Shown here piece after piece: positions 22,338-30,311 of a stretch of 31,652 bases of DNA. The position numbers and the translations under genes are program-made. Position 1 is the first letter of the stretch. Each line of letters starts with the position of its first letter. This DNA comes from JAAYYY01 sp964602995 (lineage in GTDB: Bacteria > Chloroflexota > Anaerolineae > Promineifilales > Promineifilaceae): assembly GCA_964602995.1 (NCBI GenBank), contig CAZRTM010000042.1, forward strand, positions 1 through 31,652, read 5' to 3'. A model generated the notes under the pieces. It had not been told where the DNA came from, did not search any database, and saw only the letters and a list, made by a program, of their open reading frames with translations.

Positions 22338-22863
22338 AGTTCCGACTCCAGAACGGGGCCACCTCATTGGGGTGCTTGCCCCGGTTGCGCGCTTCTTCTT
22401 CCGTATCCTTCAGGCGATGCAAACCATTAATCGTCGCGCCAATTATGTTCAGAACGTTCTGGCTGCCCAACGACTTGGACAGGATGTCACGATACCCGGC
22501 TGCTTCCAGAACCTGACGCACGGCGCCACCGGCGATAACACCGGTACCGGGCGCCGCTGGCTTCAGCAAAACGCGAGCTGCGCCATATTCACCCATGATC
22601 TCATGGGGAATTGTATTCCCGACCATCGCCACCGGCTCCATAGCCTTGCGTGCATTGTCCAGCGCCTTGCGAATTGCATCTGGCACCGAACGAGCCTTGC
22701 CAATGCCAAAGCCCACACTGCCCCGGTTATCGCCGACCACGACGACAACCCGGAAAGCGAAACGGCGACCGCCCTTGATAACTTTTGCGACACGGTTGAT
22801 GTCGATAATACGCTCATCTAGCTCAGGACGATCAGTGTCCCGATATTGCCGTCTTTGTCCCAT
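22330..22863 (-). CDS. rpsE: 30S ribosomal protein S5 (uS5)
   Basis: A 177-residue protein of the 30S body involved in decoding accuracy and mRNA entry. Landmarks are LDERIIDINRVAKVIKGGRR, VVVGDNRGSVGFGIGKA, and VIAGGAVRQVLEAAGYRDIL. It starts with ATG 12 nt after rplR and overlaps rpmD by 8 nt. Confidence 0.98.
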   Translation of the reverse strand: MGQRRQYRDTDRPELDERIIDINRVAKVIKGGRRFAFRVVVVVGDNRGSVGFGIGKARSVPDAIRKALDNARKAMEPVAMVGNTIPHEIMGEYGAARVLLKPAAPGTGVIAGGAVRQVLEAAGYRDILSKSLGSQNVLNIIGATINGLHRLKDTEEEARNRGKHPNEVAPFWSRNYG

Positions 22864-22875
22864 TCCGTTCTCCTT

Positions 22876-23238
22876 CTAAAACTTCAGGCCAGCTTCGCGA
22901 GCAGCTTCGGCCACCGCTTTCACGCGGCCATGGTAAGGATAACCACCACGGTCGAAGACCACTTCACGAATCCCGGCGTCCAGCGCGCGCTCTGCAATGG
23001 CGCGACCAACAACCGCCGCCTGCTCTTTCTTTGACTTTCCCTCTAATTCAGAAGCCAGTTCTGACTCCAGGGTAGAAGCCGCCGCCATCGTGTGCCCCAT
23101 CTCATCGTCGATGAGCTGAGCATAGATGTTGTCCAGGCTGCGGAAGACATTGAGACGCGGACGCTCGGCCGTACCTGAAATCTTTGCACGAATACGGCGA
23201 TGACGGCGCTTACGAGCTTCTCTTGTTTCAGCCGACAT
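22876..23238 (-). CDS. rplR: 50S ribosomal protein L18 (uL18)
   Basis: A 120-residue 5S-rRNA-binding protein. The family segments RRHRRIRAKISGTAERPRLN, IYAQLIDDE and FDRGGYPYHGRVKAVAEAAR are present. It starts with ATG and lies 16 nt after rplF. Confidence 0.98.
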   Translation of the reverse strand: MSAETREARKRRHRRIRAKISGTAERPRLNVFRSLDNIYAQLIDDEMGHTMAAASTLESELASELEGKSKKEQAAVVGRAIAERALDAGIREVVFDRGGYPYHGRVKAVAEAAREAGLKF

Positions 23239-23254
23239 AAGTACCTCTCACCTC

Positions 23255-23797
23255 TTAAACCTTACCCGCCTTACCGGCCTTACGACGCACGTGTTCGCCT
23301 TCATAGCGAATTCCCTTGCCCTTATAAGGCTCCGGCGGTCTTGTCTTTCTAATCTTTGCGCTGATCTCACCGACAACTTGCTTATCAATGCCGCTGACAA
23401 TGACGGTCTTACCACGATCTTCTACAGCGAAAGACACATCTGCTGGCGGTTCAAACTCCACGGGATGCGAGTAACCAACGTTGAGCACAAGCGTATTGCC
23501 GCTCATATCGGCACGATAACCAACACCCTCGACCTGCAGCCGTTTCTCAAACCCGCCACTCACGCCCTGAACCATATTGGACAGCAACGAGCGTGTCAGG
23601 CCGTGCAGAGAACGATGTTCCTGCGAATCGCTGGGGCGCTCGACGGTCAGCGTGCCATTATCCAGCACAATCTGCATGTCAGGGTGGAACGACTGCTCCA
23701 GAGAGCCTTTCGAACCACTTACCGACACGCGGTTGCCGTCAATTGCAACTTTGACGCCATCGGGAACCGGAATCGGTGCCTTACCAATGCGAGACAT
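23255..23797 (-). CDS. rplF: 50S ribosomal protein L6 (uL6)
   Basis: A 180-residue protein near the factor-binding stalk, made of two repeated domains. The N terminus MSRIGKAPIPVPDGVKVAID and the C-terminal PPEPYKGKGIRYEGEHVRRK are diagnostic. The ATG at 23797 is chosen over the adjacent TTG at 23800 because GGAGG is six bases upstream. It follows rpsH after 12 nt. Confidence 0.98.
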   Translation of the reverse strand: MSRIGKAPIPVPDGVKVAIDGNRVSVSGSKGSLEQSFHPDMQIVLDNGTLTVERPSDSQEHRSLHGLTRSLLSNMVQGVSGGFEKRLQVEGVGYRADMSGNTLVLNVGYSHPVEFEPPADVSFAVEDRGKTVIVSGIDKQVVGEISAKIRKTRPPEPYKGKGIRYEGEHVRRKAGKAGKV

Positions 23798-23809
23798 CAA
23801 ACACCTCCA

Positions 23810-24217
23810 CTACCAGACCTTGCATAACACTTCACCGCCAACACCCCGGCGACGCGCCTGCTGCCCAGTCATGATGCCGTGGGAAGTGGTCAGGATGGCA
23901 ATGCCCATACCATTCAGCACCCACGGGATCTCATTACGGCCCACATAAATGCGCCGGCCTGGCTTGCTCACGCGCTCCAAATTGGTGATGACAGCGCGGC
24001 GATCACGACGATCGCCAACGTATTTCAGCGTAAGACGCAACACAGAGAACGGCTTTTCGGGCAACACCTCAAAATCTTCGATGTACCCCTCTTCCTTCAA
24101 GACACGAGCAATTGCTTCTTTCTCTTTGGAATGGGGCATCGAAACCGCCGGGTGTTGGCGCTGCAGTGCGTTGCGAACCCGCGTTAACATATCTGCAATA
24201 GGATCACTCATCGACAT
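23810..24217 (-). CDS. rpsH: 30S ribosomal protein S8 (uS8)
   Basis: A 135-residue primary 16S-rRNA-binding protein; in E. coli it also represses spc-operon translation at the rplX-rplE junction. Landmarks are DPIADMLTRVRNALQR near the N terminus and GIAILTTSHGIMTGQQARRR in the C-terminal RNA-binding part. The ATG at 24217 follows AGGA; a second ATG two codons on is possible. A structured gap at the corresponding rplX-rplE position in this window could be its mRNA target. Confidence 0.98.
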   Translation of the reverse strand: MSMSDPIADMLTRVRNALQRQHPAVSMPHSKEKEAIARVLKEEGYIEDFEVLPEKPFSVLRLTLKYVGDRRDRRAVITNLERVSKPGRRIYVGRNEIPWVLNGMGIAILTTSHGIMTGQQARRRGVGGEVLCKVW

Positions 24218-24230
24218 GGTTTATTTCCTG

Positions 24231-24437
24231 TTACCAACTAGATTTGACCACGCCGGGAATATTCCCTTTCAGCGCCTCTTCACGGAAGTGAATGCGGCAC
24301 AGCCCAAAACGGCGCATATAGCCGCGCGGGCGGCCGCAAACCTTGCCCGAGCGCGGGTCCACATATTGACAACGGTTGCGTACCCGTACGTCAAATTTGC
24401 GGTTCTTCTCGCGCGCAGTCATAGACTTTTTAGCCAT
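24231..24437 (-). CDS. rpsN: 30S ribosomal protein S14, short type with unusual zinc motif
   Basis: A 68-residue protein of the 30S head, with MAKKSMTAREKNRKF at the N terminus and GRPRGYMRRFGLCR and GNIPGVVKSSW at the C terminus, so its identity as S14 is clear. Short (type Z) S14 normally has C-x2-C and C-x2-C pairs. Here the first pair is C23-x10-C34, because about eight residues (within QYVDPRSGKV) are inserted between the cysteines, and the last ligand is His50 (C47-x2-H50). Zinc could still be bound by C23, C34, C47 and H50, but with a longer first knuckle. The reading frame is clean and the rest is conserved, so a frameshift is unlikely. Confidence 0.95.
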   Translation of the reverse strand: MAKKSMTAREKNRKFDVRVRNRCQYVDPRSGKVCGRPRGYMRRFGLCRIHFREEALKGNIPGVVKSSW

Positions 24438-24453
24438 ATTTCGTTCTCACTCC

Positions 24454-25005
24454 TTAGCTCTCTCGGAACGGCATGCCCAGCAATTGGAGCAGGTGTCGTC
24501 CTTCCTCATCAGTCTCCGCGGAAGTCACGATTGACACTTCCATTCCGCGCAGCTTGTCAATCTTGTCATATTCGATTTCCGGGAAGATCAACTGTTCACG
24601 AATGCCCAGCGTATAGTTCCCACGCCCATCAAATGAGTCGGGTGACACACCCTGGAAATCGCGGGTACGGGGCAAAGCAACATGTATTAACCGTGTCAGG
24701 AAGCTCCACATGCGCTCGCCTCGCAACGTCACCTTCATGCCAATCGCCCGGCCTTCGCGTAACTTGAAGCTGGCAATCGACTTCTTAGCCCGTGTCACCA
24801 CCGGTCGCTGACCGGTAATAGCCATCAAGTCGTTCATCGCAAACTCAATTGCCTTGGCATTCTCCAGAGCTTCACCCAGCCCCACGTTGATGACGACCTT
24901 TTCAACACGCGGCACCTGCATGATGCTACTGTATTCAAATTCTTTCATTAGAGCCGGTACAATATCTTCCTTGTACTGCTCTGGTAACGGTTTAAATTCA
25001 GCCAT
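24454..25005 (-). CDS. rplE: 50S ribosomal protein L5 (uL5)
   Basis: A 183-residue 5S-rRNA-binding protein of the central protuberance. Landmarks are VPRVEKVVINVGLGEA, TGQRPVVTRAKKSIA, FKLREGRAIGMKVTLRG, FQGVSPDSFDGRGNYTLGI. It starts with ATG. The 114-nt gap before it is one of the longest in this part of the cluster and contains a hairpin, at the junction where S8 regulates the spc operon in E. coli. Confidence 0.98.
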   Translation of the reverse strand: MAEFKPLPEQYKEDIVPALMKEFEYSSIMQVPRVEKVVINVGLGEALENAKAIEFAMNDLMAITGQRPVVTRAKKSIASFKLREGRAIGMKVTLRGERMWSFLTRLIHVALPRTRDFQGVSPDSFDGRGNYTLGIREQLIFPEIEYDKIDKLRGMEVSIVTSAETDEEGRHLLQLLGMPFRES

Positions 25006-25119
25006 TCTCTATCTCCGCGCTGAGTGGCAGGCCAGCTATACTGGAGCGCCTGGTTGCAAATGGACAGGACACACCACTTACGCTGCCTGGCTCACCACAG
25101 GATCACACAATAATAATTC
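25006..25119 (-). promoter_or_regulatory. Structured rplX-rplE spacer, candidate regulatory leader
   Basis: The centre holds CAGGCCAG (25028-25035) facing CTGG and GCCTG (25041-25052), a two-part stem with a 5-nt loop just upstream of the rplE ribosome-binding site. The right-hand copy of this sequence can instead pair with GCTGCCT and CTCA near 25081-25093, so two conformations compete. In E. coli this junction binds S8. I could not recognise the S8 core motif, so the assignment rests on position and structure. Confidence 0.45.
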
Positions 25120-25440
25120 TTAATCGATGGCAGCTCCGCTACGCTTTGCGTAACGGATCTTCCGCCCAGATTCGTCAAATCTGATACCGACGCGGGTGGG
25201 CCTGTTGGTCTCAGGGTCAATCAACATCACATTAGAAGCATCAATCGGCGCTTCAAACTCAATGATGCCACCCTGAACCTGTGTCCGGCCACCGGGGCGC
25301 GGGCGCTGGTGCTTCTTGACGAGGTTCACACCTTTCACGACCACCCGCCGTTTACGCGGAATAACCCGCGTCACTTCACCACGGATCCCTTTATAGTTGC
25401 CCGCGATAACTTCTACTTGATCACCTTTCTTAATACGCAT
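25120..25440 (-). CDS. rplX: 50S ribosomal protein L24 (uL24)
   Basis: A 106-residue assembly-initiator protein with a KOW motif (KKGDQVEVIAGNYKGIRGEV) and the family segments VKGVNLVKKHQRP, GGIIEFEAPIDASNVMLID, RVGIRFDESGRKIRYAKRSG. The ATG at 25440 is eight bases after GAGG; an in-frame GTG two codons earlier is too close to the ribosome-binding site. It follows rplN after 45 nt. Confidence 0.98.
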   Translation of the reverse strand: MRIKKGDQVEVIAGNYKGIRGEVTRVIPRKRRVVVKGVNLVKKHQRPRPGGRTQVQGGIIEFEAPIDASNVMLIDPETNRPTRVGIRFDESGRKIRYAKRSGAAID

Positions 25441-25485
25441 CGTCACTACCTCTTCACAACTTACCGATGGTCGCGGCGCAAACCT

Positions 25486-25857
25486 CTATAGTACTTCCGG
25501 AGCCAGGGAAAGAATCCGGCCAAACCCTTGATCGCGTAGCTCGCGAGCAACCGGGCCGAAAATGCGCGTGCCCACAGGCAACTGTGTGTCACCATTCAGC
25601 AACACGGCAGCGTTATCGTCGAAACGAATATAGCTGCCATCGTCGCGCCGGTACTCCTTATTCGTACGCACAATCACCGCACGCACTATAGAGCTTTTCT
25701 TCACCTGCGAATTTGGCGCCGCTTTCTTCACTGTGGCGACTACAATGTCACCCACGCTGCCATACTTACGCCGGGAACCGCCGGTCACCTGAATGACCAG
25801 AAGCTCACGGGCGCCCGAATTGTCGGCTACTTTCAAACGACTTTCCTGTTGAATCAT
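25486..25857 (-). CDS. rplN: 50S ribosomal protein L14 (uL14)
   Basis: A 123-residue protein at the subunit interface. It begins MIQQESRLKVADNSGARELL and includes the typical GDIVVATVKKAAPNSQVKK and GTRIFGPVARELRDQGFGRI segments. The ATG is preceded by AGAGGAG. It is nearly invariant across bacteria and needs no special comment on length. Confidence 0.98.
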   Translation of the reverse strand: MIQQESRLKVADNSGARELLVIQVTGGSRRKYGSVGDIVVATVKKAAPNSQVKKSSIVRAVIVRTNKEYRRDDGSYIRFDDNAAVLLNGDTQLPVGTRIFGPVARELRDQGFGRILSLAPEVL

Positions 25858-25869
25858 GACCGTCTCCTC

Positions 25870-26124
25870 TTATAGCTCTGAGCGTTCCAGCACAGAGACG
25901 AGCGCCCACCGCTTGTGGCGGCTGTACGGCTTTGACTCAATAATCTCAACGCGGTCCCCAATCCGGGCTTCATTGTTCTCATCATGCGCCTTATACTTCT
26001 TCTTCAGGCGCACAACCTTCTCATAGAGCGGGTGCCGCTTGGCCGTGGTCACCTCGACCACGATCGTCTTGTCCATCTTGTCACTGGTTACGACACCAGT
26101 GAGAAGCTTGCGGTGTTCTCTCAT
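25870..26124 (-). CDS. rpsQ: 30S ribosomal protein S17 (uS17)
   Basis: An 84-residue primary 16S-binding OB-fold protein. Landmarks are LTGVVTSDKMDKTIVVEV, KRHPLYEKVVRLKKKYKAHD and GDRVEIIESKPYSRHKRW. Its ATG lies four bases after the rpmC stop, and the ribosome-binding site AGGTTAG overlaps the end of rpmC. Confidence 0.98.
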   Translation of the reverse strand: MREHRKLLTGVVTSDKMDKTIVVEVTTAKRHPLYEKVVRLKKKYKAHDENNEARIGDRVEIIESKPYSRHKRWALVSVLERSEL

Positions 26125-26128
26125 TTCA

Positions 26129-26557
26129 CTAACCTGTCACTTCGTAGCTCTTGACCAGCTGTTTCCCGGTCTTGGGCTTCGACTTCTTCTTGCCCTTGGA
26201 GCGCTTCTGGTTGAGATCCACCTGAGCCGTCGCGATCTCCTTCCCATTACCATCCTGGAAGGTCACTTCCCAGGCAGAATCCTGGTAGATATAGCGTGCC
26301 TGCGCCTGCCATTTCTTGCCGCTAAGGACATCCTGGATCTCAGGCTGTTCAGCCGCCGCTGACACCGCCAGGGCGCGCTTGTGCAGCACTTCCTTCACCT
26401 GGGCGATCTCGCGCCGCACATGGCGCAAGCGCGTTGTGTCTTCCAGGCGAGCAGATGCGTTCTGGAAACGAAGATTGAAAATCTCCTCGTGCAGATTCTC
26501 CAGGCGCTCCTCCAATTGATCATCAGACATTTCACGTAATTCGACGATATGTGCCAT
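26129..26557 (-). CDS. rpmC: 50S ribosomal protein L29 (uL29) with a long C-terminal extension
   Basis: L29 sits at the polypeptide tunnel exit, where trigger factor and SRP dock. Residues 1-68 are a normal L29: two long helices with MSDDQLEERLENLHEEIFNL, RFQNASARLEDTTRLRHVRR and EIAQVKEVLHKR. The usual protein stops there at 60-75 residues. Here the frame continues without a break to 142 residues. Residues 75-120 look like a small beta-rich domain (SGKKWQAQARYIYQDSAWEV and FQDGNGKEIATAQVDLNQ), followed by a lysine-rich stretch (KRSKGKKKSKPK) and a short end. I do not recognise the extra domain. The ATG overlaps the rplP stop (TAATG). rpsQ follows after four bases, so the extension has not displaced any neighbour. 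Confidence 0.95.
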   Translation of the reverse strand: MAHIVELREMSDDQLEERLENLHEEIFNLRFQNASARLEDTTRLRHVRREIAQVKEVLHKRALAVSAAAEQPEIQDVLSGKKWQAQARYIYQDSAWEVTFQDGNGKEIATAQVDLNQKRSKGKKKSKPKTGKQLVKSYEVTG

Positions 26558-26973
26558 TACAGCTTATCCTCCCGTGAAACGATTTGAGCTTTGATGGGCA
26601 GCTTGTAGCTGGCGAGGCGCAGAGCCTCACGGGCTGTGTCTTCCGGCACACCACCAATCTCAAACATGATACGTCCTGGTTTCACAACCGCGACCCAATG
26701 GTCAACATTACCCTTACCCTTCCCCATGCGTGTTTCAGCCGGCTTGGCCGTCACAGGCTTGTCGGGGAAGATACGGATCCAATATTTACCACGGCGGCGC
26801 ATGTGGCGGGTAACCGCACGGCGCATGGCCTCAATCTGACGGCTGGTAACCCAACCGGGTTCAAGGGCCTGCAGCCCAAAGTCACCCTGCTGCAACTCAG
26901 TGCCACCCTTAGCCATGCCTCTCATACGGCCGCGGAACTGTTTACGATATTTAACGCGTTTTGGCATTAACAT
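26557..26973 (-). CDS. rplP: 50S ribosomal protein L16 (uL16)
   Basis: A 138-residue protein that helps position A-site tRNA. Landmarks are MPKRVKYRKQFRGRMRGMAK, FGLQALEPGWVTSRQIEAMR, KYWIRIFPDKPVTAKPAETR, MGKGKGNVDHWVAVVKPGRI. The ATG at 26973 has GGAG nine bases upstream; an in-frame ATG two codons later is the alternative. It is coupled to rpmC by a TAATG overlap. Confidence 0.98.
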   Translation of the reverse strand: MLMPKRVKYRKQFRGRMRGMAKGGTELQQGDFGLQALEPGWVTSRQIEAMRRAVTRHMRRRGKYWIRIFPDKPVTAKPAETRMGKGKGNVDHWVAVVKPGRIMFEIGGVPEDTAREALRLASYKLPIKAQIVSREDKL

Positions 26974-26994
26974 GGTTGCTTACTCCGACTTACG

Positions 26995-27660
26995 TCACTC
27001 ACTGATGTAGACGTCGGTTGCTTCCTGTTTCTGCGGCAACACTTCGCCCTTGTAGATCCACACCTTCACGCCAATCTGGCCAAAGGTGGTCTCTGCTTCG
27101 GTCTGGCCATAATCAATGTTGGCCCGAATTGTGTTGCGGGGCACCTGTCCGTCCCATACCTTCTCAGTACGCGCCATTTCAGCGCCGGAGAGACGGCCGG
27201 AGGCTTCAATACGAATCCCTTCTGCCCCTTGCCGCATAGCCTGACTCACTGCGCGCTTCATCGCCCGGCCGTGTGAAATACGGCGTTCGAGCTGCTGCGC
27301 AATGTTCTCTGCTACAAGCCGTGCATCCAGATCAGGATCTGCTATTTCTTCAACTTCTAACTTGACCGATTTCCCGGTCAATTCACGCAACTGGCCCCGC
27401 AGTGCCTTCACTGTAGCGCCTTTGCGTCCAATTACGATACCCGGTTTCGACGTCCAGACCGTGACCTGCACCTGGTTGGGAAATCGCTCGATCTCAATTT
27501 GAGAGATGCCAGCATGCGGCAGCTCTTCCCGGATCAGGTGGCGAATGGCGAAATCTTCATGCAATAAATCGCGATAACGCTCGCCTTCTGCGTACCAACG
27601 CGTGTTCCAGTCACGGATCGCCTTCAGGCGAAAACCGATAGGATGTACTTTACGACCCAA
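26995..27660 (-). CDS. rpsC: 30S ribosomal protein S3 (uS3)
   Basis: A 221-residue protein at the mRNA entry channel. It has the N-terminal GRKVHPIGFRLKAIRDW, a KH domain with GIVIGRKGATVKALRGQLRE, and the C-terminal VSQAMRQGAEGIRIEASGRL and GQIGVKVWIYKGE. The start is TTG at 27660, seven bases after GGAGG; no ATG is available at this conserved N terminus. Confidence 0.98.
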   Translation of the reverse strand: MGRKVHPIGFRLKAIRDWNTRWYAEGERYRDLLHEDFAIRHLIREELPHAGISQIEIERFPNQVQVTVWTSKPGIVIGRKGATVKALRGQLRELTGKSVKLEVEEIADPDLDARLVAENIAQQLERRISHGRAMKRAVSQAMRQGAEGIRIEASGRLSGAEMARTEKVWDGQVPRNTIRANIDYGQTEAETTFGQIGVKVWIYKGEVLPQKQEATDVYISE

Positions 27661-27689
27661 CGTCGCGCCTCCTTACTCTCAAGCTAGCT

Positions 27690-28064
27690 TTACTCATAAT
27701 CAACAACATCACGCTCTGCGAGGTACACCGTAACGTGAGTCGAGCGTTTGATTATCCGCCGAAAACGACCGCGGCCCGCGAAACGACCACCATACGGCGC
27801 CAGGCGATGACGTGGTCCTTCATCAGCATGAATGCGGCTGACAAAAAGTTCGTCAATCTCCAGACCATAGTTCTCTTCAGCATTTGCCACTGCCGACCGG
27901 AGCACTTTGTAAACCGGTTCTGCAGCAGCATGAGGCATGAAACGCAGCGTGTCCAACGCCTCGCGCGCGTCCTTGCCTCGCACAGCATCCACCACAAGGC
28001 GCACCTTACGGGGGGTCATGGGGATGTACCGTGCGACTGCTTTTACTTCAAATCGCTCAGCCAT
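27690..28064 (-). CDS. rplV: 50S ribosomal protein L22 (uL22)
   Basis: A 124-residue protein whose beta-hairpin lines the exit tunnel. Landmarks are ARYIPMTPRKVRLVVDAVRG, ANAEENYGLEIDELFVSRIH, and the hairpin region GRFAGRGRFRRIIKRSTHVT. It starts with ATG two bases after the rpsS stop. Confidence 0.98.
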   Translation of the reverse strand: MAERFEVKAVARYIPMTPRKVRLVVDAVRGKDAREALDTLRFMPHAAAEPVYKVLRSAVANAEENYGLEIDELFVSRIHADEGPRHRLAPYGGRFAGRGRFRRIIKRSTHVTVYLAERDVVDYE

Positions 28065-28066
28065 CG

Positions 28067-28360
28067 TTATCGTCCTACCCGTGTCTTGCGTTCGGCCCGG
28101 GCTTCACGCATATGACCGCGGAATGTGCGGGTCGGCGCGAATTCGCCCAACTTATGGCCTACCATAGTCTCAGTAATATAGATCGGAACGTGGCGCCGGC
28201 CGTCATGTATGGCAATCGTATGCCCGACCATCTGCGGGAAGATTGTGCTGTCCCGCGACCAGGTGCGAACCACCTGACGGCGATTGGCCTTGTTCAGATC
28301 TTCAATTTTTTCCAAGAGTTTCGGGTCTACATAAGGCCCTTTCTTTAGTGAACGTCCCAT
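28067..28360 (-). CDS. rpsS: 30S ribosomal protein S19 (uS19)
   Basis: A 97-residue protein of the 30S head. It begins MGRSLKKGPYVDPKLLEKIE and includes TWSRDSTIFPQMVGHTIAIH and GHKLGEFAPTRTFRGH. It starts with ATG after rplB and is spaced two bases from rplV. Confidence 0.98.
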   Translation of the reverse strand: MGRSLKKGPYVDPKLLEKIEDLNKANRRQVVRTWSRDSTIFPQMVGHTIAIHDGRRHVPIYITETMVGHKLGEFAPTRTFRGHMREARAERKTRVGR

Positions 28361-28375
28361 ACTAAATCCAACTCC

Positions 28376-29212
28376 TTACCGGCGCTTCTTCGAACGACGA
28401 CGGAAGATATACTTATCAGTGCTCTTATTGCGGCGGGTACGCTTACCCATTGCCGGCTTACCCCACGGTGTCTTGGGGCTGGGCATACCAATCGGCGAGC
28501 GGCCCTCACCACCACCATGAGGATGGTCGCGTGGCGACATTGCCGAGCCGCGAACACCCGGTCGAATGCCCAGATAGCGCTTGCGTCCGGCCTTACCCAG
28601 ACTGATATTGCCGTGCTCCACATTGCCAACCTGGCCAATTGTGGCACGGCACTCCTGGTGGACCAGCCGTTCCTCGCCCGAAGGCAGGCGTAGCGTCGCA
28701 TAATTGCCTTCCTTGGCGATAATCTGCGCCGACGTACCTGCCGCACGCACCATCTGGCCACCGCGTCCCGGATATAGCTCCACGTTGTGTACCTGGGTGC
28801 CGGTCGGAATGTTTTTCATCGGCATCGTGTTACCAGGGCGAATCTCGGTCCGGTCATCGCTGATAACCCGATCACCGACACGCAGACCGAGCGGAGCAAC
28901 AATGTATCGCTTCTCGCCATCCACGTAATTCAGCAAAGCAATGCGCGCGGAGCGGTTGGGATCGTACTCAATGGTCGCTACGCGAGCGGGAACACCTTTC
29001 TTGTCCCGCTTGAAATCAATCTGACGGTAGCGACGCTTGTGACCGCCGCCCCGGTGGCGGATCGTAATCTTGCCACGGAAGTTGCGGCCACCACGCTTGC
29101 GCAGCCCACTTACCAGAGATTTCTCTGGCTTGGTGCGCGTTACTTCTTCAAATGTTGGGCCGCTCATACTGCGGCGGCCAGGCGAAGTGGGTTTGTAAAC
29201 TTTTACTCCCAT
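28376..29212 (-). CDS. rplB: 50S ribosomal protein L2 (uL2)
   Basis: A 278-residue protein required for subunit association and peptidyl transfer. Landmarks are GRNFRGKITIRHRGGGHKRR, PLGLRVGDRVIS and the C-terminal GVRGSAMSPRDHPHGGGEGR, which includes the conserved histidine in DHPHGG. The ATG has a strong GGAGG six bases upstream. A 96-nt gap with a small GTGGG/CCCAC hairpin (29250-29266) separates it from rplW. Confidence 0.98.
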   Translation of the reverse strand: MGVKVYKPTSPGRRSMSGPTFEEVTRTKPEKSLVSGLRKRGGRNFRGKITIRHRGGGHKRRYRQIDFKRDKKGVPARVATIEYDPNRSARIALLNYVDGEKRYIVAPLGLRVGDRVISDDRTEIRPGNTMPMKNIPTGTQVHNVELYPGRGGQMVRAAGTSAQIIAKEGNYATLRLPSGEERLVHQECRATIGQVGNVEHGNISLGKAGRKRYLGIRPGVRGSAMSPRDHPHGGGEGRSPIGMPSPKTPWGKPAMGKRTRRNKSTDKYIFRRRSKKRR

Positions 29213-29308
29213 TACTTACCTCCAGAGACGGGCGCCAGATTCCTCGGCGGTGGGAACGAGACCCACACCTGCATCAGAATCATCGTCCCTGCTCAATCAA
29301 ACTCCTAT

Positions 29309-29605
29309 CTAAGCAACACCTTCAAACAAATCAATGCTCGAGCCGGGAGCCAGAGTCACGATGGCCTTTTTCCAGCCAGCCTTACGCGTTGTCATGCGTC
29401 GCCAACGACGCGCTCGCTTGGCCGGCATATTTGCTACGCGAACCTTTTCCACGGTAACCTCGGGCCATGCCAGCTCCACAGCCTGCTTTATCTGCACCTT
29501 GTTGGCTCGTGGATCAACCACAAATGTGTACTGGTTTTCCTCCGAGGCCAGAATATTGGACTTCTCAGTGATCACTGGTCGTCTGATAACTTCACGCCAA
29601 TGCAT
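29309..29605 (-). CDS. rplW: 50S ribosomal protein L23 (uL23)
   Basis: A 98-residue protein at the tunnel exit, the docking site of trigger factor and SRP. Landmarks are VIRRPVITEKSNILASEENQ, FVVDPRANKVQIKQAVELAW and VRVANMPAKRARRWRR. The start ATG at 29605 follows AGGAGG; the longer in-frame reading runs antisense-free through the end of rplD and is not credible. It lies four bases after rplD. Confidence 0.98.
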   Translation of the reverse strand: MHWREVIRRPVITEKSNILASEENQYTFVVDPRANKVQIKQAVELAWPEVTVEKVRVANMPAKRARRWRRMTTRKAGWKKAIVTLAPGSSIDLFEGVA

Positions 29606-29609
29606 CTTC

Positions 29610-30278
29610 TTATTCCTCCTCGTCTTCCTCAGCCAGTACGTAAAGCTCTGTCTGCTCGCCCAGGTAACTATCGATAACATCGAGAGCTGCCACAGGAATG
29701 ACAATCTTGTCATAGCCCAACAGGTCCCGAATGTTCAGATAAAGAGCGTTCAATGTCTTGACATTGGGCAGATTACGCGCCGACCTTTCTACATTCTCAT
29801 CACTCGCAGCCATCAGCAGCAACGTGCTGTAGTCGCCACCAACCAGGTCTCGCAGCAGTGTAGCGATTTCCTTGGTCTTTGGACGATCCATCGTGATTTC
29901 ATCGATCACGATGATGTCACCAGCCTCCGCCTTAGCCGACAGTGCCGAGCGCAGAGCAGCGCGCCGCATCTGACGAGGCATCTTCTTGCGATAGCTGCGT
30001 GGCTTTGGCCCGTGGGCAATGCCGCCACCCACAAAAATCGGGGCGCGCCGGCTGCCATGACGTGCACGGCCAGTGCCCTTCTGGCGATAAATCTTCGCTG
30101 TAGAATAGCGGACGTCGCCGCGCCCTTTCGTCTTGTGCGTGCCGCGGCGAGCATTTGCCAGTTGGCGCACCAACGCCTGGTGCATCAGGCCTCGGTTTAC
30201 TTTTGCTTTAAAAATAGCAGCAGGAAGCTCAACACGGTTTACTTCCTGGCCTTCTCTATTTATCACCGGTACTTCCAT
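29610..30278 (-). CDS. rplD: 50S ribosomal protein L4 (uL4)
   Basis: A 222-residue early-assembly protein; in E. coli it also controls S10-operon expression through the mRNA leader. The extended loop RQKGTGRARHGSRRAPIFVG and GPKPRSYRKKMPRQMRRAAL are diagnostic. It ends in an acidic tail. The ATG at 30278 is chosen over an adjacent GTG because GGAG lies eight bases upstream. Confidence 0.98.
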   Translation of the reverse strand: MEVPVINREGQEVNRVELPAAIFKAKVNRGLMHQALVRQLANARRGTHKTKGRGDVRYSTAKIYRQKGTGRARHGSRRAPIFVGGGIAHGPKPRSYRKKMPRQMRRAALRSALSAKAEAGDIIVIDEITMDRPKTKEIATLLRDLVGGDYSTLLLMAASDENVERSARNLPNVKTLNALYLNIRDLLGYDKIVIPVAALDVIDSYLGEQTELYVLAEEDEEE

Positions 30279-30311
30279 CACGAAATCTCCTCTGTGTTCG
30301 TCCTAGCCGCT

